A stretch of 64,000 nucleotides of DNA, from positions 1 to 64,000 of the forward strand of contig CAJNYU010002963.1 in assembly GCA_905331475.1 (NCBI GenBank), in the 5' to 3' direction. The stretch is from Rotaria socialis (Eukaryota > Rotifera > Eurotatoria > Philodinida > Philodinidae). Below the pieces are notes generated by a model. That model was not told the DNA's origin. It saw only the letters and a program-made list of their open reading frames with translations, and searched no databases. The translations under genes were made by a program, and so were the position numbers. This document shows positions 47,175 to 57,573 of the stretch, piece after piece (positions within the stretch are counted from its first letter, which is position 1; every line of letters begins with the position of its first letter).

Positions 47175-47724
47175 TAGGAAAGAGAGACCATTAACTCTTA
47201 TTTTAATCGGTGGTACAGGCATAAGTATGCAAAAACAGAGTTATAAAATTCATTTTCGAAAGTGTGGCTTTGTAATCAATCGTTAATAAAATTGTAAAAC
47301 TTCAGGTAAAACAACTTTGACATTAAACTTACCTGGTGCCACGAATTATTATGGTGATTATTGGCCGCGATTATTATGGAACGATAAGGCCAAATACATA
47401 ATATAATAGATGATATCCCATGGAATAAATTTGAAGAGAGCGGATTTCCATCAAGCAAAGATTTGCTAACTGTCCAAGCATACCTCAATGCAAGTAAATA
47501 GCTTTTTAAAGAAATATTACTTCGTATATCTATACATACTTCGATAGATATTAGGCCAATGAAAAAGGTTCCAAACCTAAGCCAATTTACACGAAAATGC
47601 CTGCAATAGTCCTTCTGAATCCCAATGATGCTCACAATTTACTAAAATTATCTATACTGTCGATAATGAATCAATATTTCAAAAGCAAAGACGAATTTGG
47701 CACAAAAATCAACAGAAACAAATA
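47175..47724 (+). pseudogene. Decayed Rep-like SF3 helicase fragment (CRESS-DNA virus or plasmid type)
   Basis: Three spaced motifs suggest the helicase half of a rolling-circle Rep protein. A Walker A-like stretch begins LILIGGTG (47202-47224), is interrupted by an intron-like GT...AG piece, and resumes at 47306 with KTTLTL. About 30 codons later, near 47409-47423, Walker B-like DDIPW follows, separated by stops and a two-base frame change. A motif C-like LLNPND lies at about 47611-47628, in an open frame ending with TAG 47722-47724. The Walker A glycine before Lys appears changed to Ser. Breaks in at least two places make it non-functional. Assignment rests on motif order only; other P-loop ATPases remain possible. 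Confidence 0.45.
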
Positions 47725-49041
47725 GCATCACCTGTAGGTGAACAAAAAGACAAGGGAGAGATAATGGCATAGAAAACAACAGCATATGTAGTTACTGAAG
47801 AACAATGTGTAGAACAAATGGTACTAGTAACCTTATTCTCCGAAGAATATGAATGTATAATGCTAGATTATTATCACAATTTAGAAATACTTATGTAGTT
47901 AACTAGATTCATCTAGTTATTCAATTTTTTTTGTAAATTATTATCCTGTTTATAATTATTGAAGTCGTTTACATAATATATTAAGCTTATAAACTTTAAC
48001 GATGTATCCTATGTATGATGTTATTCAAGAAACCAGTTCATATTTTCACTCTTCAGCTATAAACATGAGGGTGTGGGTATGAGTTTGATAAAGTCATCGT
48101 TTTGACCATTCTCCTCTTTCAGTGCATGTCCACCTATGACTCATTTAAAATTCGAGGATCGAATGAATTTATATTGCTGCTGATTTGAAGCTACTGGTGC
48201 AGAATGTGGTGCGATTTCTGAAGCTGGTCTAGTGAATTCTTCCGATTTCTCAATTTTTTGCAAACAATAATTTTTTCCGTCAGGAACGATTAATTGACGA
48301 CAAATGCCATCGCGATTGTAATGATTATTATCATTATGATGAAGAGATACGGGCTGTATATTTTGGAAAATGAGCAGCTGTGTTCTTGCTGGAAGTTTCA
48401 ATCGTAAGATCAATTGAGTTTTCAACGAAAAAAAAAAGAAGTCATTGTAACAAATCGATTGTCGTGATAGTTTGTTTAAAGCAGTAGAAATACTACATTT
48501 TAACAATTTGAATGCTACAGCTAGCTAGCTTTAATGGTGTTGATTTCAATTATCTCCGATGGATGAGCATTTTCTGCCACTTTTTTTAATGAGTTAAATA
48601 ATATAGTTTTTCATATTTTTTATTCAAGCTACTGTTGGGTGCACTTTACTATCGCTGATTTTCAAAAATATACTAGATAATTCTACACAAGTATGGTTAC
48701 TTTTGAAAGTCACTAAAAATCTGTAATTTTATAATTATAACTCTTTTTCTACACAAAATCAATGATTTATCCTGTGAAGCAAGCAGTATAGAACATGTGA
48801 TATCAAGATAATTTCACAAAGTTTTAGAAACGTGTTTGGTAACTCAATTCTTTTAAATTGAATTGACCTATTTTATTCAACGGCGAGTAAAATAATATGA
48901 AAATGAAAACAGCGTTTTTTTCTAATTGATTCTGGATGTGTACATTGAAAGAACACAGAAAATGTTATAACAACAGTCGCTTTGCAATAGGATATCGTCA
49001 CAAATTTCATTAGGTAAAAGGATAAATGTAATTTATTTCTT
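47725..49041. other. Intergenic
   Basis: No supported gene. A minus ORF at 48141-48506 (121 codons, ending PVASNQQQYKFIRSSNFK) might be an exon of something unrecognised, but nothing independent supports it. The remainder is AT-rich. Confidence 0.4.
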
Positions 49042-50414
49042 TTATAAAGTTTCGTTCAAACACTTGATAATTGTTTCATTATCAATCCCTGCACCGGTTA
49101 GAATTGCTACGATTTTTACAGGTTCTTGTTTTAAATTTCTTCTTCGTCCAGCTTGACCATTTTCTAATAAATTCCTATAATGCCATAAACTGGCAGCTAG
49201 TGCTGTTGCACTTGCACCTTCACATATCAAATGATTACTTTCGATTAATAATTTTAATGCATCGGCTGTCTCTTTTAATGTAATAACAATTGCGCCATCA
49301 ATGCACTCTTTGACTATTGGCCAAACTTCTTTTAGGACACTTGAAATGCCAATACCATTGACCCATGAATTTTGAACTGAAATTCGAATCGTATCACCAG
49401 CATTGAAGGCAGCATGAAGAGGAGCACCTGTTTCTATTTCGCAAGCAAAAATATCAATAGATGGTTTCAAATGTTTGGCTGCAGATGAAATGCCAGTGAT
49501 TAATCCACCGCCTCCGTATGGAACTAAAGTAAATTTAAAAACAAATAGCTCAAGAACCATCAGTATGACATTTTTTGTTATCTCCAACTACTTCTTCTGA
49601 TGGAGTGAAAAGAATCGAGCATCTTCGTAGACACGAAAACTATGTTTCTATTCTATTGATGGCAGTCTCTATATCTAATAATGCGAGTAGCACATTGTCA
49701 CAAAACTCTGACATAAAAACTTGTTCTAAAAAGTAAATTCTGCTTTCGAACTATATGTCAATCGTATGTTTTTCATTTCGTAATTTCAATCGGTTTGAGA
49801 TTTATCAATGAATGTATTTAGTAGAATGCGTAAAGATTATTCATAAAGAAAATGCGATTATTCTTTGGCATCATAGCAAACCTACCAAGTATTGCATCAC
49901 AATCTGGCAACTCTTCTAATATTTCTAATGCTATTGTTCCATTTCCGGCCATGACATGTCGGTTACTTGCTGGATGAATAAAATATCCATCCAACATTGG
50001 ACACTGATGACTTTCAATGACTTGAAACCATTCATCGAATGGACATTTAGTGATTTCTCCGCCCAATCGGTCAATTGCCTTTAGTTTGGCTTCGTTTGTC
50101 GTATCAGGTACTAATATTCGACATTTAATATTTTCTTGTCTCGCTATCCAAGCTACACCTTTTGCCATATTCCCAGATGATGCTGTAACAATACCATTTT
50201 CTTTCTGTTTCGAAGATAGAATTTTGACGATATTTGTAGCACCACGTATTTTAAATGATGATGTCGGTTGAAATTGTTCACATTTTAAATAAATTTCAAG
50301 TCCAGGAATATCATAATTAAGTCTGAGAAGTGGCGTACGAATAGTAATACCATGCAAACGAGATTGAGCAGCTAAAATTTCGTCAAATGATGGAATGGAA
50401 AGCGAAGATGACAT
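49042..50414 (-). CDS. PLP-dependent threonine dehydratase / serine racemase-like enzyme
   Basis: Fold-type II PLP enzymes of this group deaminate threonine or serine to 2-oxo acids, or racemise serine. Two exons, 49886-50414 and 49042-49523, with a GT-AG intron (donor GTAGGT, acceptor TTTAG), give 336 codons, the usual length for family members lacking an ACT regulatory domain. The Schiff-base lysine motif is SSFKIRGA (about residues 52-59). The substrate loop is SSGNMAKGVA, where most relatives have S-x-GNHAQG. The tetraglycine phosphate-binding loop is PYGGGGLITGI at the exon junction. Near the end is AILTGAGIDNE, where relatives have S-G-G/A-N. The ATG at 50412-50414 opens MSSSLSIPSFDEILAAQSRL. 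The family is found in bacteria and animals, so direction of descent is open. The enzyme is probably cytosolic. Confidence 0.85.
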
Positions 50415-50811
50415 TCAGTCAGAATAATTGAGCTACTTTTTTACTAAACGATTTGAATTGTTTGCTGTGTGTCCTCTGAAGACACATTTATATGGTAGAT
50501 ATATCTTATCTTCTCTCTATCTTTACTTCGTTCTGTTTGACTCAAATCATGTCGAAAGAAGCAGGCAAAATTAGCTACGTTTGCATGACGATGTGTCGTA
50601 TATTCCAAATAGATCTAAACAAGACACCATCAGCAGTGTCCGAGAACTGAGAAATAGAAATTCCTAATCTGCTGAAGAATTATCATGCGTTGTTGTGATA
50701 ATTCCTAGAGGAAATGGGAATCAACCATTGGTTCACTCGCAGTTCCAACATTCACGAAAGTCACCATATTGCTTTTTTAAAAATAATTTATGTACGCAAC
50801 TATTGGAGGGC

Positions 50812-50867
50812 GTGGGTGTCAATGTGAATTTAATAAATTGATGTTCACACCATCACACCCAGGCTAT
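50812..50867. repeat. Imperfect hairpin GGGTGTCAATGTGAA / TTCACACCATCACACCC
   Basis: GTGGGTGTCAATGTGAATTT (from 50812) is followed after a short AT loop by GATGTTCACACCATCACACCC (to about 50860). Arms are imperfect complements. The right side carries ACCCAG, like the ends of other elements in the window. Confidence 0.5.
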
Positions 50868-50906
50868 GAGTTTGTTTATATTTAGCAGTCATGATGCACT
50901 TCGTTT

Positions 50907-51106
50907 ACCCAGATGAATGAATCCGATCTTGAATCCCATCGGATCTGGTGGGATCCAATCAGTCGACAATATTCGATGGGATTCCTGGTTGAAGAATTAG
51001 TAACAGATCTGAGACTCGGATTCCGATGAATACTGAATGATATGCCACTGTAGTAACCGATGGCACATCCGGCACTAGGATACCAATAAGTTTTCAGTGG
51101 GATCCG
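50907..51106. repeat. Block of GGGATCCGAT / ATCGGATCC words
   Basis: Starts at ACCCAGATGAATGAATCCGA (50907) and ends near CAGTGGGATCCGATCAG (about 51095-51111). Inside are CCCATCGGATC, GGTGGGATCCAATCAG, TCGATGGGATTCC, CTCGGATTCCGATG and similar words in both orientations. It has the same style as elements A and B but uses a different word. Terminal repeats are not clear. Confidence 0.6.
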
Positions 51107-51369
51107 ATCAGTCCATTTGCAAATGGCTAGACTCCTTTATACTCATCTCAAAAGTATCTTTTCGGCCATAACATCATTCAACTGATACGATTTCTCCTAA
51201 ATTATTCATAACTATACAATGTTACTAGCAAATCCACAGAAACTATACGAACTATCAGCGAAAACAATGCTTCTCAAAATATGCAGAAGTAAGAAACACA
51301 ATGCATCAAGACAGTTTACTACTGAATTTCTCAAAAATAAATTTGAATTAAAAAATCACTCACATAGGG

Positions 51370-52002
51370 TATGGGTGCCTCTTTTTCTCTCACACCCACA
51401 TCCATACCTGTGTTCAAATCCATATGTTGTTGCACGTCCAGTCAATGGATTCATGTCTAAATGAAGCCAATCAGATATTGTTTTCCAGTTTTCTCTATCT
51501 TCAAATTCATTCCGCGTTGAAAAATAAATATTTTTTGTCGGTCGCATTAAGCCGGCTCGTGTAATATTAACTATTAATTCACGTTCACCAAATAGGATTT
51601 GAAAAACTTTATAAATATTTGGATTTTGCCGATTATCGCAAGCTTGTGGATAGAGCCAACGGTTATTGCCAAGTATACCGAGTTTAGAAAAGTTTGGCCA
51701 TTTATAACTCCATGTCTCAGGTTGATCTCGTCGAATGTCTGGATTGAACGTTTCTTGTAAAAAAAACGCCATACATCATCAATACTACGTTGGCATTGTT
51801 CTTCTGCTAAAACATTTGTAACAACGACCACGCCATGTTATTCAAAAAATTTCAAAATTTCTTCTTCTTGTTCAACACTGAATGTCATAATAAATCCATC
51901 AGTATCAATTGCCAGTGGTACTGGTTGGAATACTTCATCGTTGCCAGGTGAAAAATTAATTTCTTGTAGTTCTGGTAAAGTTTTACTAGGGCCAAGGTCC
52001 AT
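51370..52002 (-). pseudogene. Broken 2OG-Fe(II) (phytanoyl-CoA dioxygenase-like) oxygenase
   Basis: These enzymes hydroxylate substrates using 2-oxoglutarate and Fe(II). The ATG at 52000-52002 opens MDLGPSKTLPELQEINF. The frame reads through VEQEEEILKFFE to an in-frame TAA at 51838-51840, immediately followed by HGVVVVTNVLAEEQCQRSID in the same frame. Near 51755-51765 a run of eight T shifts the frame, and the protein continues as LQETFNPDIRRDQPETWSY. The metal-binding pair HLD lies in WLHLDMNPLTGRATTYGFEH. The open frame ends soon after (near 51360, GTGAGT could be a donor), with no downstream exon found, so the second metal-binding His and the C-terminal Arg are missing. One stop, one frameshift and truncation favour a pseudogene; the T-run shift alone could be a sequencing error. 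Confidence 0.65.
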
Positions 52003-52261
52003 AATAAGTAAAATAATATCAAACAAAATAAATTATATACAGTTTCTGTGAAATGAATGAGTGTACTCGCGAACTGGGTCATACACATGCTAGAGTATGA
52101 CTAATAATATATACTACGTGGTTGCAAAATGATTCATATTATGTGTGCGGCTTGTGGTATTGTAAATCAGATAAGTATATGAAAAAAAACCGAATAATTA
52201 TCCTTCTCGAGGTTTGATCAAGACAAGAAAATCAAAAAATTAATTAAAATAGTAAAATGTT

Positions 52262-52887
52262 GTCTCCATCAGAGACGTGCACAGGGCAGGACGGTCCTGT
52301 TGTCCTGTCTTGCCCTGCCCTTTAGAACAGGATGAGATTAAAATTTTTGTCCTGTCCTGCCGCTCGCCAGGACCAAGGTAACCAACAGGACAGGCAAGGA
52401 CCGGAGAAAAAATGATGTGCTATGTCTCTGGTAGGAACTTTGTTTTGTGTATTATCCATTTATTTTTACTTTGTGGTAAAACACTGCCTATTAGTTATTG
52501 TTTCTTTAAATAGTATCAAGTTTAAGTTATCACATTCATGCTACAATCAATCTTGTTCATATTTTTTTCTTGCCGCGAAAGTTAAGATATTTTTCTATTT
52601 TATTGTATTCATAAATTAGTGATAATTTAAAGCGTATTTGTTGTATTTGAAAATGATGTCAAATACATTAAGCCTAAGATTACTAATACTAATATTTACT
52701 TTGATCGAGAATAGCTAGGGTTTGGAGTCCAAAATTCGGACTCATAATTAGTTTTCAGCCACTAGAAAAATGGGAATAAATCAGTAACGCTAACCAGGAC
52801 ATGACTTTAACGTATTGTCCTGCCGCCCGCCAGGACAGGCAAGGACAGGAGAGAAAATTATGCCTTGTAGACGTCTCTGGTCTCTAT
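52262..52887. mobile_element. hAT-like non-autonomous element with 8-base target duplication, packed with CAGGACAG words
   Basis: The element body is 52270-52879. The left end CAGAGACGTGCACAGGGC and right end GCCTTGTAGACGTCTCTG are inverted repeats with few mismatches. The flanks are GTCTCCAT (52262-52269) and GTCTCTAT (52880-52887), an 8-base duplication with one change, as expected for the hAT superfamily, which starts with CAG. Words of the type CCTGTCCTGCC / GGACAGGCAAGGAC fill both end regions. An internal copy of the right end (GTGCTATGTCTCTG, ending 52430) suggests that a shorter copy (52270-52430) combined with a second one. No transposase ORF. Confidence 0.8.
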
Positions 52888-52948
52888 GTATTTGTTGTCA
52901 CAAATTCTCATTTTTAAATACATTGAATACACAAAAAACAACACAACG

Positions 52949-53020
52949 AACAAGAACGAGAACACAAACAAGAACGAAAACATAAACAAGAGCGAGAACA
53001 CAAACAAGAACGAGAACACA
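52949..53020. repeat. 18-base minisatellite, four units
   Basis: Four tandem units of the type AACAAGAACGAGAACACA, with one or two changes in units 2 and 3. It explains the short Lys/Asn/Glu-rich ORFs seen on both strands here. It lies between the hAT-like element and the RSK stop codon. Confidence 0.85.
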
Positions 53021-53066
53021 AAAATAAATAAACAGATACAAAACATGAGGTGTTGGAGATATGAAA

Positions 53067-56000
53067 TTATTTCACTGTTTCAATTTGTTGTTGATGAATA
53101 GTTCTTTCATTACGACGTTTAAATAAATTTGAATCACCTATTGGACCGAGTGCTAATGTTTTATTTGAGTTAGGATTCATTGCGGTAAAAGTAGCATCGA
53201 GATTATACTATAAAGAAAAAAAGCATCAAAGATTAAATTAATAATATTTTTTGTTACAAGAAAAAAAAGAGTTAACATACTCGAATATGATTATGATCTT
53301 GAATATTACCCAATTTTACATTACGTAAACTATCAATATTAGCAAACCATGGATGTTTACAAAGTTCAACTGCACTTGGTCGGCTCTTTGGATCGATATC
53401 AAGCATTGAACTCACAAGTGCCTAAAATTGTTTCAATAGAATCTTCTATTTTTACAAATAAAATATACGAAATTACTTTTGCATTGTATGATACTCGATC
53501 CCATGTTGGTCCAGTAAATTGTAATTGAACAGACGTACGAGCAAGAATAAGCTCATGAGAATCATCTCGATCGAATGCAAATGGCGTATTACCAGCTAAT
53601 AGAGTATATAGAAGAACTCCCAAACTCCCTAAATTAAACCAATACACAATTTAGTTATAGAAATCAATCTAAAAGCCAACTAACAAATATCACAGGATTC
53701 ATCATATTTTTTTCTTGATAAAACTTCTGGTGCAGCATATTCTTTTGTAAAACACGGTGTCATTAATAAACCGTTGTCAGCGCGGAGTTGTTTAGCAAAA
53801 CCAAAATCAACAATGCGCAATGAGGATACTTGACGATTTTCATCGAGATACATTATATTACGTGGTTGAAGGTCACGATGTACTAGAAAAACAGAAAAAC
53901 AAACTTTAATTATTCTATTGTAAAAATATAATAATTTACCAATTGAATTTCTATGTAATTGTTCGACTGTTTTAATAAGCACAAACATTATTTTTGCACT
54001 TTCACGTTCAGATAATGATTTTTCTTCAGAAATTTTATCTAATAATTCACCACCACGCATCAATTCAGTGACAATATATACTATAGGTGAATTATAAAAA
54101 GCATCTCGTATCTAAATAAAATTTTTAAATATTCTGTTGTTATTCTTTTTAATAATTTTCTTTACTCGAACAATATGTGACAATTGTCTGTAACAAAATA
54201 ATAGTTCGATTTCATCTGATGGATCATTGATATGTGCATCTTTTATTACTTTAACAGCATATTCAACATGGGTTTGTCGATGTACACAACGATAACAAAT
54301 TGAAGTTTTTCCTCGCCCTAATGGTTCTTTTAAAACATATTCATCGGTGAATAGTGTTGTTTTAACACCAATTACTGATCTTAAATGTTGTTCAACAGCA
54401 TTTGCATAAGATAAATCAGATCGACGAGCATGTATTAAATCTGGGGCAATATAACTGAAACCTTGGAATGTTTTATTTGCATCTGCACTTGGTGGAATAC
54501 CAGGTGAATCTATTTGAAAAATAGATAAAACAAGAAGCGTTCAAATACTACAATAGAAAATTTTCATATTTACCTGTTGGTGTTTTGCATGTAAATTCTC
54601 TATCGAAATTATGTCCATAATCAGTATGGATTGGTGGTATAAATGGCGGCTCAATTTCTCTTCTAAATAATTTATCCCAATCGATGGAAGCAAAAAATTC
54701 ATGTTTTTGTATATTACGAAAACCATCAGGTCCAGAACCTAATCTATTAGCTGGATTCCGTTTAAATAACATTCGTAATAAACCTTGTGCTTCTGATGAT
54801 GGATATGTTGGCATAGCTAATTTAGCTTTTAATATCAAATTCATTGTTTCCTTACGATTTGCACCATGAAATGGTAAATGTCCAGTCATCATTTCGAATG
54901 CAAGTACACCAAATGACCACCAATCTGCCACATGTGAATGTCCTTTACGTGAAACTACTTCAGGTGACATATATTCAACGGTACCACAAAATGAAAATGT
55001 TTTTGAATCTTGTGTTGGCACTGATTCTTTTGATAGGCCAAAGTCTGTTAAAGCAATATGGCCATCGGAATCCAAAAGAATATTTTCAGGCTTTAAATCT
55101 CGATAAACAATGCCCAATGAATGTAAATGATCAAGTGCAAGAGCTAATTCGGCTAAGTAAAATTGCACATCTCGTTCAGTAAACATTACTAAAACGTTAA
55201 AACAACGTTGTTATTCATCGAAACATGACGATCTAGCTATGTGCGTTCATACCTTCTTTCGAAAGACGTGTGAAAAGATCACCACCACGTAAAAAATCGA
55301 GCACTAAATAAACTTTGCCTCGTGTTTGATAAGCATAATGAAGTTTAACAATAAATGGATGAGATATTTGTGCGAGTATGTCTCGTTCCATTTTTGTTCT
55401 TTGACGATCACGAACTATTTTTTGAAAAAAAAATTCTTCTTCCTAGTGCATGAAAAATATACTAACCTTTGAGACTAGCTTTATTTAGCACTTTCATAGC
55501 ATACAGTGTACCTGTGTCAGGTCCAACAATTTTACGAACAAGGAAAACCTTGGATAAAAGACAAAATATGATTTTATAGATTTAAAAAAAACGAACAATT
55601 CTTACTTTTCCAAATGAACCTGCACCAAGTGTTTGTAAGAGTTCAAATTGTGCCGAATCGGCATGATCACATCCTTCTTTAGTAACATTGGTGATTTCAA
55701 TTTCACGTTCAACACTATTTGTTTCATCCTGAAATTAAAAAGAATATTTATTGTGGTGTTTTTTGTTTCTAGGGAAAAGACTTCTATCGTACATTAGTTT
55801 GATATGACTGCTGAGAACTGCTACTTCCTTCAGTTACACCCGATGAGAACCGAAAAAATGCCTGTAAAATTTCAATCATTCTCTTGGCGAAGAAAAAAAA
55901 CATATAATATATACGTCACGCTCAAATAAATGCGTGCTACGCTTGAATCCTTGGATGATTGTATACGATACGCAAAATATCGACCCAATAGGTCTCCGTT

Positions 56001-57533
56001 TTCAACGTATGATTAATTATACACGTGGGCTTACGATCACTTCAATTGGACAGAAGAGTAAGGTCGTTATATATAGACCTCATACAGTTAAAGAACGAAT
56101 AAAAAACATCGCAAAACCATATATCTCTCCTTTTTCTATCATAAACATGTTGATGACGTCTGCTTAATTTCTCATTAACACCGTGACAGGTTTCGCCCAC
56201 AATGATGATTATAATTAAATGGGAATGAGATTTATTTTCTTTTGAATAGTGCTATTATTATCATTGAGTAAGCTCATTTTTTTTCTTAGTTCTTCCAGTA
56301 AGTTATATCAAAAGATGTAAAAAAAAGAATCAAAATCTATCTTATGAAAATATAGTTATATGTCAATGAACATGTGTTGCTTTTGTTAAATATATATAGC
56401 AGTAGAGTTTAGAATCTAGTTGAGATTGGAATTGTTGATTATTCTATAAATGTTGTGAGAAAGTGATTCATAGAAATAGAATTTTGTTAGCGAGTAATAC
56501 GAGCTAACTTGATTGAGTATGTAGATTAAAAAAAAACGTTTTTGTTCCCAAGATTAATTATGTCTATTTTTCTTGATTGAAGAGAGAAAAATGACAAAGA
56601 TTCTGAATAGGTGTTTATGTTTTAATGCTCGGGACATTGGGGCATAGTGACATTGATTTTTTTTTCTTTCTTGACTAGAAGAAAAGAGAGATTTTCGCTA
56701 TCGTTATTTCGAAGCAAGAGTTTGCAGCAGCTGGAATGGGAATGGAACAAGCTTTTAATTCGAATGATATGAAAGAAAAATAAATGTTTTTTTTTCTAAT
56801 TTTTAATGAAATTAATAAAGAAGTTTCTTATATAAGTAGTTCATTTGATGTGTTATTATCAGCAATGGTTCTGCGTTAAACAAATAAATAAGTGAATATA
56901 AAAGAAACTTCATAATTAATGGCTGATCATTGTCTGTTTCATAGTGACGATGATCGATTATTAAAACTCAAATTAATAAAGAAATGATAACAAAAAATTT
57001 AGAATTTAATAGATTCTACTAAATTTTTTAAAATGTAAAACTAGGATAAATAAATATTTATTTGATGATGTAACATAAATATCATAATCAACGAAGTATT
57101 TTATTTCCTTTTAATATTAAAGTACCAGTTGAACAAGATACATTAATTACTATATGACTCATACAAGTGATATGAGAGCGCATTGAGATAAATGAAAAAT
57201 AAGAAATAAATTTTTTTTTTGTTTTGATCACCAATTTGAAAAGGAAATTAAAATTGTGATTAATTAGAAAATACTGTGCTAAATTGAAGTCATAGACAAA
57301 GTTTCCACATGGTTCATATTACTTTATTTGCATTTTGATTTTCGAAATTGTTTTCTTCTGTTCTTTTTTTCGCTCTCTTTTGTGTCTATTTTCTCTATCT
57401 TTAATTAAATCTATTATTCCAATCTCAACTAAATTCTCATGTCAACTGTAACATATATATTTATGTTTTTGTGTGAATCAATATAAAGTTCCAAGGTAAA
57501 ATAATAGCACAACACAATAACAATAACAATAAC

Positions 57534-57573
<40 letters not shown>

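Larger units (their letters stand above)
50415..51355. other. Intergenic with word-repeat elements
   Basis: Contains the hairpin at 50812-50867 and the GGATCCGAT word block at 50907-51106, listed separately. No gene. The PLP-enzyme promoter must lie near the left side, but no element can be named. Confidence 0.5.

Noticed and set aside
48141..48506. 121-codon minus ORF
   Set aside because: No motif recognised; a poly-Phe/Lys stretch inside it and no splice partner. Kept only as a note.
52858..53101. Phe/Leu-rich minus ORF and Asn/Lys/Glu-rich plus ORF
   Set aside because: Both are translations of the 18-base minisatellite at 52949-53020.
54684..55182. Plus-strand ORFs of 61 and 112 codons
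   Set aside because: Antisense shadows of the RSK N-terminal kinase exons.
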